Notes: generated by a model not told the origin, from the sequence alone. 64,000 nt of DNA from Geothrix sp. (GCA_019449415.1 JAGRPP010000015.1:154077-218076); one strand, 5' to 3'; positions 25,470-33,975 are shown, numbered from the stretch's first letter. Numbers and translations are program-made.

Positions 25470-26105
25470 ATGCATGACCCTGAGCGGCCGGAACCGAACG
25501 GCCCCGAACCTTCTCCCGGCGATACGGTGCGCCTGCCCGCAGGCGCGCCCTCCCTGGATCCCCGTGCGACCCAGAAACTCCCCCTCAAAGCCTTGGTGGA
25601 GGCCGCGGAGGCGATGAAGGTGGCCCCCCCCAGCCCGGATGAGGCCCCGGATCAGACGCAGAGGCTCATCCTTCCCACGGCCGGTGATCCGCCGATCCGC
25701 ACTCAGAAGCTGGCCCTTCCCGCCGGAGCGGCCGGGCAAACCGAATCGCCGCTTCCAGCCGGCAAGCCCGAGTCCAGGGGATGGAAAGGCCCCCTCGCCC
25801 TGGGGGCGCTGGCGTTGCTGGGCGCAGCCATCTATTTCCTGTTCTCCCGGGGAACGACGGTGCCCACGCCGACGGCTTCCGCATCGCCGGTGGCGGAAGT
25901 CGACCCGCCCGGTACCCAGGCCTATCTGGAGCAGGCCAAGGCCGGCGATGCGAACGCCATGCGGATGCTCGGGGTCATGTACTACTACGGGTTGAATGTC
26001 CCGCAGGACCGTGAGAAGGGCCTTGGCTGGTACCGCAAGGCCGCGGAGAAGGGCAGCGAGGCGGCCCGGGCCGAACTGGCCAAGCTGGACGCCCCCGGGA
26101 AATAG
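25470..26105 (+). CDS. membrane-anchored Sel1-repeat protein
   Basis: The 211-residue protein has a long Pro/Ala-rich cytoplasmic N-terminal region (about 1-105) with three repeats of a (T/D)Q(K/R)L-type motif, one membrane helix (about 107-125, PLALGALALLGAAIYFLF), a short linker and one Sel1-type repeat (about 150-195, ANAMRMLGVMYYYG then GLGWYRKAAEKGS). Sel1 repeats mediate protein contacts. ATG 25470 follows GGAGGGG. A 20-codon frame that overlaps the previous stop lies just upstream and is probably not a gene. Confidence 0.65.
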   Translation: MHDPERPEPNGPEPSPGDTVRLPAGAPSLDPRATQKLPLKALVEAAEAMKVAPPSPDEAPDQTQRLILPTAGDPPIRTQKLALPAGAAGQTESPLPAGKPESRGWKGPLALGALALLGAAIYFLFSRGTTVPTPTASASPVAEVDPPGTQAYLEQAKAGDANAMRMLGVMYYYGLNVPQDREKGLGWYRKAAEKGSEAARAELAKLDAPGK

Positions 26106-26128
26106 GCGCGGCATCGGCGGAAAATCGG

Positions 26129-27943
26129 TCAGCCGGCGCGGTTCCGCCAGGCCAGGACCTTGCCGGCGGCCGAGCGGCCGACGGCTTCCACCAGGGCGGC
26201 CTCCTCCGCCTCCCGCACCTGGGCGGCGCTGCCGAAGGCCTGGAGCAATTTCTTCGCCATGGCGGGGCCGATGCCGGGGATCTGCGTCAGCTCGGTCTGG
26301 AGGGTGCGCTTCGCCCTCAGGGCCCGGTGGTAGGTGATGGCGAAGCGATGGGCCTCGTCGCGGATGCGCTGGAGCAACTGCAACACCGGCGAGGATTTCG
26401 GGATCTTCAGCGGCGTGCTGGAGCCGGGGCGGAACACCAGCTCCTCCTTTTTCGCCAGGCTCCCCAACTCCAGCTGCTCGATGCCCAGATCCTTCAGGGC
26501 CGCTTCCGCCGCGTGGAGCTGGCCGAGACCGCCGTCGATGAGGACCAGGTCCGGGAACTCCTGACCCTCGTCCCGCATGCGCCGGTAGCGGCGCGTCACG
26601 GCCTCGTGCATGTTGGCGAAGTCGTCGTTCTGCTCGTTGGTCATCTTGAAACGGCGGTAGCGGGCCTTGTCGGGCACGCCGTCGCTGAACACCACGCAGC
26701 TGGCCACCACCTCGCGGCCCTGGCCGTGGCTGATGTCGAAGCACTCGAGCCGCCGAGGCAGGTGGGCCAGGCCCAGGAAGGCCTGCAGGCCCTCCAGCAC
26801 GGCCTCGTTGAGCCGTGCCGGCTCGAACTTGCGCTCCAGGGCCAGCCGGGCGTTCTCCTGGGCCATGGCCAGCAGATCCACCTTCTCCCCCTTCTGGGGG
26901 ACCTGGATGCGGACCTTCGTGCCACGCAGGTCCGACAGCCAGCTGCGCAGCAGGTCGCCATCCTCGGGCTCGACCTCCGCGAGGATCTTCGCGGGCGCGG
27001 GATCGGCGCTGTACACGCGCTGGAGCACTTGGGCCAGCACGGCGCCGTCGAAGCTCTCGACCTCATCCAGCAAGTATTCCTGCCGCCCCACCATGCGACC
27101 CTCCCGGAGCAGGAGGCGGTGCACGCAGGCCCGGCCATCCAGCACCGCGCTGCCGTAGACATCGGTGTCGTCGAGATCGGCGCTGGCGGCCTTCTGCCGG
27201 GTGAACCAGGCGTCCACCTGCTGGAGGGCGTCCCGGTGCTGGGCGGCCTGCTCGAAGGCCGCGGCCTCGGCGGCCTTCCACATGGCGGCTTCCAGGCGCG
27301 CCTTCAACTCGTCGCGCTTGCCCTCCAGGAAGAGCCGAGCCTCTTTTGCCTGTTCGCGGTAGGCCTCCTGGCCCACGGCCGCGATGCAGGGGGCCGTGCA
27401 GCGGTGCAGCTGGTACTTCATGCAGGCCCGACCGCGCTTGCCGTCGATGTCGATGTCGCAGTCGCGGATCTGGAAGAAGCGGTAGACCAGTTCCGCCGTG
27501 CGGTAGGCGGTGCTGGCGGGGAAGAAGGGCCCGAAGTAGAGGCTGCCGTCCTTGCGGATCTTCCGCGTGACGAAGACCTTCGGGAAGGCCTCCTTCCAGG
27601 TGAGCTTGACATAGGGGTAGCTCTTGTCGTCCCGCAGCAGGATGTTGAAGGGCGGCAGGTGCTCCTTGATGAGGTTGTTCTCGAGGACCAGGGCTTCGAG
27701 TTCCGTCTCGCAGACGATGAGCTCCACATCCCAGATGCGCGCCACGAGGCGGCGGGTCTTGGCGTCCAACCGCTTCTGCTGGAAGTAGGACTTCACCCGG
27801 TTCCGCAGCACCTTAGCCTTGCCCACATAGAGCAGGTTGCCGCCCTCGTCCCGGTAGAGGTAGCAGCCCGGACGCAGGGGCAGGTCCGACAGCTTGCGCT
27901 TCAGGGCGGGGGATTTCTCGAGGTTGGTTCGGACGGCGGCCAC
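26129..27943 (-). CDS. uvrC: excinuclease ABC subunit C
   Basis: The 604-residue nuclease makes both incisions in nucleotide excision repair with UvrAB. Domains: GIY-YIG (about 20-100, LRPGCYLYRDEGG, LLYVGKAK), a cysteine cluster CMKYQLHRCTAPC (about 175-187), UVR motif (about 205-240), RNase H-like endonuclease (LECFDISHGQG near 385) and C-terminal helix-hairpin-helix (IPGIGPAMAKKLL near 570). The start is GTG 27943, with TAAACT five bases upstream, so it is probably leaderless. Divergent from the MBL-fold gene with 54 bases between. Confidence 0.97.
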   Translation of the reverse strand: MAAVRTNLEKSPALKRKLSDLPLRPGCYLYRDEGGNLLYVGKAKVLRNRVKSYFQQKRLDAKTRRLVARIWDVELIVCETELEALVLENNLIKEHLPPFNILLRDDKSYPYVKLTWKEAFPKVFVTRKIRKDGSLYFGPFFPASTAYRTAELVYRFFQIRDCDIDIDGKRGRACMKYQLHRCTAPCIAAVGQEAYREQAKEARLFLEGKRDELKARLEAAMWKAAEAAAFEQAAQHRDALQQVDAWFTRQKAASADLDDTDVYGSAVLDGRACVHRLLLREGRMVGRQEYLLDEVESFDGAVLAQVLQRVYSADPAPAKILAEVEPEDGDLLRSWLSDLRGTKVRIQVPQKGEKVDLLAMAQENARLALERKFEPARLNEAVLEGLQAFLGLAHLPRRLECFDISHGQGREVVASCVVFSDGVPDKARYRRFKMTNEQNDDFANMHEAVTRRYRRMRDEGQEFPDLVLIDGGLGQLHAAEAALKDLGIEQLELGSLAKKEELVFRPGSSTPLKIPKSSPVLQLLQRIRDEAHRFAITYHRALRAKRTLQTELTQIPGIGPAMAKKLLQAFGSAAQVREAEEAALVEAVGRSAAGKVLAWRNRAG

Positions 27944-27948
27944 GGTTC

Positions 27949-27954
27949 AGTTTA
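27949..27954 (-). promoter_or_regulatory. -10 TAAACT, leaderless start of uvrC
   Basis: On the minus strand TAAACT ends five bases before GTG 27943. It stands back to back with the MBL gene promoter in a 54-base gap. Confidence 0.5.
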
Positions 27955-27985
27955 GCGATCCGCCGCCAGACGCGTGGGGATCGGA

Positions 27986-27991
27986 GACAAT
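27986..27991 (+). promoter_or_regulatory. -10-like GACAAT, start of MBL-fold gene
   Basis: GACAAT ends six bases before ATG 27998; the six bases are GGGGGC, which could also be a weak ribosome-binding site if initiation is further upstream. Confidence 0.4.
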
Positions 27992-27997
27992 GGGGGC

Positions 27998-28621
27998 ATG
28001 CTGAACCTCGAGACCTTCCCCGTGGGCCCCCTGGGCTGCAACTGTTCGCTGCTGTGGGATCCGGCCACGGGCCGGGGCGTGGTGATCGATCCAGGCGGGG
28101 ACGGCACGAAGATCCGCACCCGGGTGGAGGCCCTCGGTTTCCAGGTCACGGCCCTGCTGCACACCCACGCGCATTTCGATCATGTGGGCGCCACCCGGGA
28201 ACTGCAGGATCTCTGGCAGTGTCCGGCCCACCTACACGGCGATGACACCTTCCTGATCGAGGCGCTGCCCCAGCAGACGGGGATGTTCGGGATGCCGACG
28301 ATCCCCCAGCCCGAGATGACGGCCCTGAATGCCGGGGACCGGCACCTGGATCTTGCCACCCTGCACACGCCGGGCCACACACCGGGTTCCTGCTGCTTCC
28401 ATGGCGCCTTCGCCAAGGGGCAGGTGCTCCTGGCGGGGGACACGCTCTTCCGGGGCGGCGTGGGCCGCACCGACCTCTGGGGCGGCAGCTGGGAGGCGCT
28501 GGAGCAGAGCATCCGCCGGGAACTCTATGTCCTCGACGGCGCCACGCTGGTCATCCCGGGTCATGGCCCGGCCACCACCATCGGCGCGGAGGCGGCCAGC
28601 AATCCCTTCGTGAAGTCCTAG
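27998..28621 (+). CDS. MBL-fold hydrolase (glyoxalase II-like)
   Basis: The 207-residue protein has the metallo-beta-lactamase zinc motif THAHFDHVG (HxHxDH, about residues 53-58), a later HTPGHTPGS and LLAGDTLFRGGVGRTD, and GHGPATTIGAE near the end. This is the small YcbL/glyoxalase II-like group that hydrolyses thioesters such as hydroxyacylglutathione or related substrates; the actual substrate is unknown. Two zinc ions are expected. Divergent from uvrC. Confidence 0.87.
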   Translation: MLNLETFPVGPLGCNCSLLWDPATGRGVVIDPGGDGTKIRTRVEALGFQVTALLHTHAHFDHVGATRELQDLWQCPAHLHGDDTFLIEALPQQTGMFGMPTIPQPEMTALNAGDRHLDLATLHTPGHTPGSCCFHGAFAKGQVLLAGDTLFRGGVGRTDLWGGSWEALEQSIRRELYVLDGATLVIPGHGPATTIGAEAASNPFVKS

Positions 28622-28648
28622 ACAGGCCCGGACAGGCCCGGACAGGCG
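28621..28648 (+). repeat. tandem decamer GACAGGCCCG
   Basis: The 10-mer GACAGGCCCG occurs twice and then as an incomplete third copy (GACAGGCG), starting inside the stop codon of the MBL gene and ending at the TAGACT (28649-28654) that may be the -10 of the slipin gene. Confidence 0.7.
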
Positions 28649-28681
28649 TAGACTGGGGGCATCTTCCCCCGGAGGTCCTCA

Positions 28682-29452
28682 ATGGACGCCCTGCTTACGA
28701 CCTTCGGCTGCTTCGGCCCGGCCGCCATTTTCGTGCTGATCTACCTGCTCTCCTGCCTCAAGGTGGTGAACGAGTACGAACGGCTGGTGATCTTCACCCT
28801 GGGCAAGGTGCAGGAGAAACCCAAGGGACCGGGCCTCTGCTTCGTGTGGCGCCCCTTCCAGACCGCCGTCACCGTGAGCCTGCGGACGGTGGTGATGGAT
28901 GTGCCCAGCCAGGACATCATCACCCGCGACAATGTGAGCCTGAAGGTGAGCGCCGTCGTCTACTTCAAGGTGCTGGATCCCAAAGCCGCCATCATCGGCG
29001 TGGAGAACTACTACTACGCCACCAGCCAGATGGCCCAGACCACGCTGCGGAGCATCCTCGGCGAGGTCACCCTGGACGAGCTGCTGGCGGACCGCGAGAA
29101 GCTCAGCCAGCGCCTGCGCGAGATCATCGACCGCTCCACCGAGCCCTGGGGCATCGAGGTCACCAGCGTGGAACTCAAGAGCGTGGACCTTCCCGAGCAG
29201 ATCCAGCGCGCCATGGGCAAGCAGGCCGAAGCCGAACGGGAGAAGCGGGCGAAGATCATCGCCGCCGAGGGCGAGCTGATGGCCAGCCAGCAGCTGCTGG
29301 AAGCCGCCAACAAGATCAGCGAGAACCCCACGGCCATCCAGATGCGCTACCTGCAGACCCTCGCCGAGATCGCCACGGAGAAGAACAGCACCATCGTCTT
29401 CCCGCTGCCCATCGAGTTCATGCGGGCTTTCGAGAAGCTCAGCGGGAAGTAG
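28682..29452 (+). CDS. slipin/stomatin-like SPFH membrane protein
   Basis: The 256-residue protein has an N-terminal membrane hairpin (about 7-25) and an SPFH/Band 7 domain (VNEYERLVIFTLGKV, then VPSQDIITRDNVSLKVSAVVYFKV), then a charged helix with EREKRAKIIAAEGELMASQ and the conserved IQMRYLQTLAEIA. Slipins oligomerise at the inner membrane as scaffolds and often pair with an NfeD protease-like gene, which is absent here. TAGACT at 28649-28654 is a likely -10; a GGAGG site precedes ATG 28682. It overlaps the convergent transglutaminase gene by 14 bases. Confidence 0.92.
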   Translation: MDALLTTFGCFGPAAIFVLIYLLSCLKVVNEYERLVIFTLGKVQEKPKGPGLCFVWRPFQTAVTVSLRTVVMDVPSQDIITRDNVSLKVSAVVYFKVLDPKAAIIGVENYYYATSQMAQTTLRSILGEVTLDELLADREKLSQRLREIIDRSTEPWGIEVTSVELKSVDLPEQIQRAMGKQAEAEREKRAKIIAAEGELMASQQLLEAANKISENPTAIQMRYLQTLAEIATEKNSTIVFPLPIEFMRAFEKLSGK

Positions 29453-31388
29453 GACCTCTCCAACCCCGCCAAATCGCGGCCTCCACCTTCGCGAGGGTGG
29501 AGGCCGCGCTGCTCCGGCCGGCGTAGGCTTCGGCTTCCACGGCGTCGGCCAGCTCGGCGAGCGGCGTCTTCCGCTCGGGGCGCAGGGCCGCCAGGCGGCC
29601 CAGCCAGACCCTGGCCGTCTCGCCGGCCATCGGCGGGGCGACCCGGCGGGTCCGGGCCAGCAGGGGGTGCAGGGCGCGGATGCGGCCGGGCCCGGCCGGC
29701 TGGGGCCGCCACAGGCCCCGCGTGCGCCACGCCATCCAGGCCAGGGCGAGCAGCCCCACGCCCCAGGACAGCGCCGCCGGGGGCGCCTTCCAGCGCCATT
29801 CCCAGCCCTCGACGCGGCTCTGGATCCAGGAGAACCCCGCCTGCTGGTCCTGGTCGGAAAATCGGATGATGTACCGGTCCCAGTGGTAGGTCAGCGCGTC
29901 GAACCAGCGGGAGAGCGTCGAGAGGGCTTGGCCGCCGGAGGCGGATCCCACCGCCGCCGGAGTGGGATCCGCGCGGTGCCACCGGCCCTGGTCCCAGTAT
30001 TCCACCCAGCTGTGGGCCTGGTCCTGGCTCACGCGGAAGTAGCCCCCTTCGGGAATCCAGGGGCCCAGCCGGTAGCCGTTCACCACGCGGGCAGGTACGC
30101 CGCGAGCCCGCAGCATCTGGGCCAGGGCCGAGGCGAAATACTCGCAATGCCCCGCCTGGGTGCGCTCCAGGAAATCCTCCAGCGGGCGGGCGGCTTTGCC
30201 GGAGGGATTGTCGAGGGTGTAACGGAAGCCGCGCAGGGCCCGCTCCAGCACCCGGGCCAGCTCCGGTGCGGGGAGGATCCCCGGTGCCAGGCGCAGGCTC
30301 CAGCGACGAACCACTTCCTGCTCGGGACCGAGTTCGACGAGCTGCTCAAGCCGTCGAGGGGACAGTTGCGGTTCCAAAGGCTCTGCCGTCGCGGGGTTCC
30401 AGGCCACCTCCATCGGCATGGGACGGACCCGAGGGAACCGCCAGCGGAGGCTGCCGCCTTCGGCACGCCGCAACGGCAGCCCTGCAGGCGACAACCCGGA
30501 CACGCCGTAGGGCAGGGCCAGGATGCCGTGGTTGCTGGGAGTAAACAGGAATTCCGCCTGCAGGGCGCCTGGGCCGCGGCGGGGGACAAAGAAGGCATCG
30601 CTCGGGGTGAGCTTGGAGGGAGTCCAGTGGTCCCCTTCAAGGGACTCCAGCGCCACCCCGTGCAGGAGTTCCAATCCCCGCAGCCGGGATGGATCCGTGC
30701 CGGGGGGCGGGGCGATGCGCAGAACGACTTCGGGATTGGGAGCGATGGGTCCGCCGCCGGCGAGGTCGAGCTGATCGCTGAGCCCGGCCTGGGCCAGGGC
30801 GGCCGTAGAGCCCAGGAACGCGGGTCGGAATCCGGTATTCAGGCGGGGGAGCGAAATGAAGAATCCTGCCCCCAGCAGCAGGGCGCCCGCCAGCCAGAGG
30901 GGGACCCGGCCGTAGGGCGGACGGGAGAAGGCACCCCGTCGGAGGCTGGAGGATATCTCCCAGCTCTGCTGAAGCAGGGCAAGCGCCGCGGCGCCGAACC
31001 AGGCCAGGGCCCAGGCCAGAAACGGCAAGCTGGTGGTGCTGACCGCAGCCGTCAGGAGGAGCAGGAACCCCATGAGCACCAGCTGGCGCCGGTGGGAGAT
31101 CTCCCGGGGCAGGGCGAGCCGCAGGCCGGCCAGCAGGAAGAGGGTGTGGATGGCGACGGAGAAGACGCCCCGGCCTCGCGCGAGATCAGCCAGGAAGAAG
31201 ACCAGGGCACCCACTTCCAGCCAGCGCTGATGCCGCCCGAGGTTCCAGCGGAGCAGCTCCACCAGCGCCGCCGCGATCAGGGGCAGCGCCATGCCCACCA
31301 GTTCGCCCGGATCGTAGAGGCCCGTGGAAGCGGCGGCCCCCAGGGCCACCCACAGGGGCAGGTGGTCGATCCAGCGCGCCCCCCTCAC
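29439..31388 (-). CDS. TgpA-like membrane transglutaminase (DUF3488)
   Basis: From GTG 31388 the product has 649 residues. The N-terminal third has about six membrane helices (DUF3488/TgpA_N), then a periplasmic transglutaminase-like core: catalytic Cys in RTQAGHCEYFASALAQML, His in SQDQAHSWVEYWDQG and Asp in WHRADPTPA. One more helix (about 575-590) and a short C-terminal domain follow. TgpA proteins are periplasmic protein cross-linking or protease-like enzymes, usually beside MoxR/DUF58 genes; here it is apart from the DUF58 operon. The GTG overlaps the anmK stop (GTGA), so it is translationally coupled to anmK. Confidence 0.87.
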   Translation of the reverse strand: MRGARWIDHLPLWVALGAAASTGLYDPGELVGMALPLIAAALVELLRWNLGRHQRWLEVGALVFFLADLARGRGVFSVAIHTLFLLAGLRLALPREISHRRQLVLMGFLLLLTAAVSTTSLPFLAWALAWFGAAALALLQQSWEISSSLRRGAFSRPPYGRVPLWLAGALLLGAGFFISLPRLNTGFRPAFLGSTAALAQAGLSDQLDLAGGGPIAPNPEVVLRIAPPPGTDPSRLRGLELLHGVALESLEGDHWTPSKLTPSDAFFVPRRGPGALQAEFLFTPSNHGILALPYGVSGLSPAGLPLRRAEGGSLRWRFPRVRPMPMEVAWNPATAEPLEPQLSPRRLEQLVELGPEQEVVRRWSLRLAPGILPAPELARVLERALRGFRYTLDNPSGKAARPLEDFLERTQAGHCEYFASALAQMLRARGVPARVVNGYRLGPWIPEGGYFRVSQDQAHSWVEYWDQGRWHRADPTPAAVGSASGGQALSTLSRWFDALTYHWDRYIIRFSDQDQQAGFSWIQSRVEGWEWRWKAPPAALSWGVGLLALAWMAWRTRGLWRPQPAGPGRIRALHPLLARTRRVAPPMAGETARVWLGRLAALRPERKTPLAELADAVEAEAYAGRSSAASTLAKVEAAIWRGWRGPTSR

Positions 31389-32518
31389 GGCCAGACCCAG
31401 CTCCCAAGGGCCGCGGGATGGCTGGCACCGGTCACTTCCGGGAGGTTGCCGGGCACGCCCAGCGCGCTGGCTGCGCCCAGCAGGGCCCAGCTCACGGCCT
31501 CCCGCGCCCCCGAGGGGAAGGCCAGGTCGTCTTCGAGTGGCAGCGGCAGGCGGGCCGCCAGCTCCGCTCGCAGGCGCCGGTGCCGGGCCCCGCCGCCGCT
31601 CACCAGACCCCGCAAGGCGGGAACCTGCGACCCCAGCCGGGCGAGCTCCTGGGCGACGGCCTGAGCTGTGAAGGCCGCCAGGGTGGCCAGGCGGTCGGCC
31701 AGGGGTAGGGCCTCCAGGGTCGCGACTTCCGCCTTCAGCCAAGCCTCTCCGAAGACCTCCCGGCCGGTGGATTTGGGCAAGGTCTGCTGGAAGTAGGGAT
31801 GCTGCAGCCACCGCGCCAGCAGGTCTGCGTGAACTCCGCCGGAGGCCGCGGCGCCCTCGGAATCAAAGGGCCGGCCCAGCCAACGCCGGGCCGCGAGATC
31901 CAGCAGCGACATGCCCGGGCCCGTATCCCAGGCCTGGAGGCGCTGGCCGTCCCAGGCGGCGATATTGGCGATGCCGCCCAGGTTCAGAGCCAGCCATGGT
32001 TCGGCCCCGCGCAGCCAGCGCTCCGGCAGGGGGACCAGGGGGGCTCCCTGCCCGCCCAGGGCCAGGTCGCGGCGGCGCAGGTCCCACACCACGGGACAAC
32101 CCAGGGCCTCGGCCAGCACATAGGGATCCGCCAACTGGAGGCTCGCGCCCTCGGCGGGATGGTGCTGGACGGTCTGGCCGTGGAGACTCGCCAGGTCCGG
32201 CGAGAGACCGAGGTCTGCGCAGAGGTCCGCGGCGGCGCGGGCATGGTGGTCGCCCAGGCGGCGCTGGAGGATACAGAGCCCGGCGGGGTCCAGGCGGTTC
32301 GAGGCGGCCTCGAGCACCTGGTCCTTCAGCGATTCCGGATATGACGCCGCATGGTGCCCCAGCAGGCGCAGGAAGGGGCGCCCCTCCGGGAAGGCCGTCG
32401 GTTCCACCTCCACCAGCACGGCGTCCACACCGTCGGCGCTGGTGCCGGACATGAGACCCAGCACGCGCCAGGGGCGGTCCTCCGGGAGCGGGATGCGGGA
32501 ACGCATGAGGGTGATCAT
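31385..32518 (-). CDS. anmK: anhydro-N-acetylmuramic acid kinase
   Basis: The 377-residue kinase phosphorylates and opens 1,6-anhydroMurNAc during cell-wall recycling. Key motifs: LGLMSGTSADGVDAVLVE (phosphate loop) near residue 20, ASLHGQTVQHHP, LNLGGIANIAAWD and WDTGPGMSLLDL in the ASKHA fold, then RGLVSGGGARHRRL. The start is not sharp: ATG 32518 is used, ATG 32506 is possible; neither has a clear ribosome-binding site. Divergent from the zinc-ribbon gene at 32574. Confidence 0.95.
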   Translation of the reverse strand: MITLMRSRIPLPEDRPWRVLGLMSGTSADGVDAVLVEVEPTAFPEGRPFLRLLGHHAASYPESLKDQVLEAASNRLDPAGLCILQRRLGDHHARAAADLCADLGLSPDLASLHGQTVQHHPAEGASLQLADPYVLAEALGCPVVWDLRRRDLALGGQGAPLVPLPERWLRGAEPWLALNLGGIANIAAWDGQRLQAWDTGPGMSLLDLAARRWLGRPFDSEGAAASGGVHADLLARWLQHPYFQQTLPKSTGREVFGEAWLKAEVATLEALPLADRLATLAAFTAQAVAQELARLGSQVPALRGLVSGGGARHRRLRAELAARLPLPLEDDLAFPSGAREAVSWALLGAASALGVPGNLPEVTGASHPAALGSWVWP

Positions 32519-32573
32519 GCCAGCAAGTCGGGGTGCCGGAATCCGGATACCCTGGATGCCCTCGGGGGTTTCC

Positions 32574-33155
32574 ATGTCCTTCTGGCTCATTCTCGTCATC
32601 GGCGTCGTGGTCTTCTTCGTCCTGCGCGGCAAGAAGGACCGTGCCGAGCAGCTCGGCGCCTCGCGTCGCGCCCTGCCCACGGCGCCGCTGGAGCCCCATG
32701 TCTTCCCCTGTCCCTACCCCAAGTGCCCCACCTGCGGCGCCACGGGCGACAAGATGAAGCAGGACTGGGACGGCCTGCGCGCCGTGAAGTGGACCTGCGG
32801 GTACTGCGGGGCCCAGGCGGGCGTGCAGACCCTCAAGGACGAGGAACTCCCCCCCTCGGCCCGGCGGCGCCTGGGCCTGGACGCGCCCATGCAGGGCTCC
32901 GTGCCCATGCAGCAGGGCGGCTACGGCCAGCCTGGCGGCGGCATGGGCGGCCTGCTCACGGGCATGATGATCGGCAGCATGATGGGCGGTGGCCACCAGC
33001 ACCACGATCAGCAGAATGGGAGTGATGGCTGGGGTGGCGGGTCCTCCGACAGTTCCTCCAGCGACTGGGGCGAGTCGGGCTCCAGCGATGGCGGCGATTC
33101 CGGTGGCGACTGGGGCGGGGGAGATTCCGGCGGGGACTCCGGCGGAGACTGGTAG
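32574..33155 (+). CDS. membrane-anchored zinc-ribbon protein with Gly/Ser/Asp/Trp tail
   Basis: The 193-residue protein begins with a membrane helix (about 2-16), then a zinc-ribbon-like region with CPYPKCPTC and CGYC (about 45-80), a Gly/Met-rich linker (LLTGMMIGSMMGGG), a His patch (HQHH) and a low-complexity end of about 45 residues repeating (S/G)GDSGGDW-type units. Similar Gly-Ser-Asp tails occur in TPM/DUF-type membrane proteins. Function unknown. The first ATG of the hydrophobic stretch was taken; no strong ribosome-binding site precedes it. Confidence 0.65.
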   Translation: MSFWLILVIGVVVFFVLRGKKDRAEQLGASRRALPTAPLEPHVFPCPYPKCPTCGATGDKMKQDWDGLRAVKWTCGYCGAQAGVQTLKDEELPPSARRRLGLDAPMQGSVPMQQGGYGQPGGGMGGLLTGMMIGSMMGGGHQHHDQQNGSDGWGGGSSDSSSSDWGESGSSDGGDSGGDWGGGDSGGDSGGDW

Positions 33156-33204
33156 GCGCGCTTCAGTCCTGTCGACATCCTGGCCAAGGGTGAAGACGGA
33201 TCCG

Positions 33205-33489
33205 CTACAGCACTTTCGGCACCACGAACTGCCCATGGTCCTGGTCGGGCGCATTCGCCAGGGCCTGGGCCTGGGTGAAGACCTCACGCGGCTCGTCCTC
33301 CCGGCGGGGCAGGGGACGGTCCAGGCCGGCGAGCATGGGCTCCACCTGGTCGAGGGGGAGTTCGTCCAGGCTGGCCGCATGGGTGAGCATCCGGGCCATG
33401 GCCGTGCGCATGGGTTCGACCTCTTCCTCCTGCAGGCTCAGGTGGGCCAAGGCGGCGCAGCGCAGGACATCCTCGCGGGTGACTTCCAT
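33205..33489 (-). CDS. gatC: Asp-tRNA(Asn)/Glu-tRNA(Gln) amidotransferase subunit C
   Basis: The 94-residue GatC stabilises the GatCAB complex that amidates mischarged tRNAs. It shows VTREDVLRCAALAHLSLQEEE at the start, LDELPLDQVEPM in the middle and the C-terminal GQFVVPKVL (usual F-x-V-P-x-V). Length is normal. The gatA and gatB genes are not in the window, so the subunits are dispersed. AGGAGCCTGAG precedes ATG 33489. Confidence 0.93.
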   Translation of the reverse strand: MEVTREDVLRCAALAHLSLQEEEVEPMRTAMARMLTHAASLDELPLDQVEPMLAGLDRPLPRREDEPREVFTQAQALANAPDQDHGQFVVPKVL

Positions 33490-33499
33490 CTCAGGCTCC

Positions 33500-33599
33500 T
33501 AAAAAACCACAGAGTTCAATGAAGAAATACAAAAGGGCCACAAAGGGCTCAAAGGTCACAAAGGAGTATTGCTTTGTGGATTTTGTGTTCTTTGTGGCC
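33500..33599. repeat. nested CACAAAG/CTTTGTG inverted repeat at a GxxExxY gene
   Basis: GGCCACAAAG (33536-33545) pairs with CTTTGTGGCC (33590-33599), and CACAAAG (33557-33563) pairs with CTTTGTG (33572-33578). Imperfect CACAAAG-type units fill the rest. The right half is coding: it makes the last residues of the GxxExxY protein. Confidence 0.75.
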
Positions 33600-33975
33600 G
33601 ATTCTCATTCCAGATGAATTTGCGGATCTCGAATTTGGGCGAACCGAAGTTGACCAGAAGCCCATGTTCGGTTCGTGAAGCCTTGAGATAGCCCAGTATC
33701 TGGGCCTCGTGTTCTGGAGCCAGGCTTCTGGCGGCTTTCAACTCGATGAGAAGGATGCCCTCTACGATGAGATCAGCCATGTAATCCCCGATGACCGTTC
33801 CATCCTCATCAAATACCTTGATGGGTCGCTGCGACTCGACCTTTAACCCGGCCTTACGGAGGCGATGGGCCAAGGCATTCTCGTACACCTTCTCAAGGTG
33901 GCCGTGCCCGAGGTATGTGTGGATTTGAAAAGCCACCTGGCGAATCTGATCACACATGGCCCTGATATCCGACAT
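33556..33975 (-). CDS. GxxExxY protein
   Basis: The 139-residue protein carries the family motif GHGHLEKVYE (G-x-x-E-x-x-Y) near residue 24-33, followed by the conserved VIGDYMADLIVEGILLIELKAARSL and ILGYLKASRTEHGLLVNFGSPKFEIRKFI. The family is small, of unknown function, with a nuclease-like D-x-ELK arrangement, and is often found beside tandem CACAAAG/CACAGAG repeats, as here. The last 15 residues (RPQRTQNPQS part) are encoded inside such a repeat. ATG 33975 has GAGGG upstream. It sits between gatC and tsaD and may be an inserted unit. Confidence 0.85.
   Translation of the reverse strand: MSDIRAMCDQIRQVAFQIHTYLGHGHLEKVYENALAHRLRKAGLKVESQRPIKVFDEDGTVIGDYMADLIVEGILLIELKAARSLAPEHEAQILGYLKASRTEHGLLVNFGSPKFEIRKFIWNENRPQRTQNPQSNTPL

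Noticed and set aside
25415..25477. A 20-codon frame overlapping the stop of the small membrane protein gene
   Set aside because: It overlaps the next gene's ribosome-binding site, is Arg-rich without features, and is not needed to explain the spacing.
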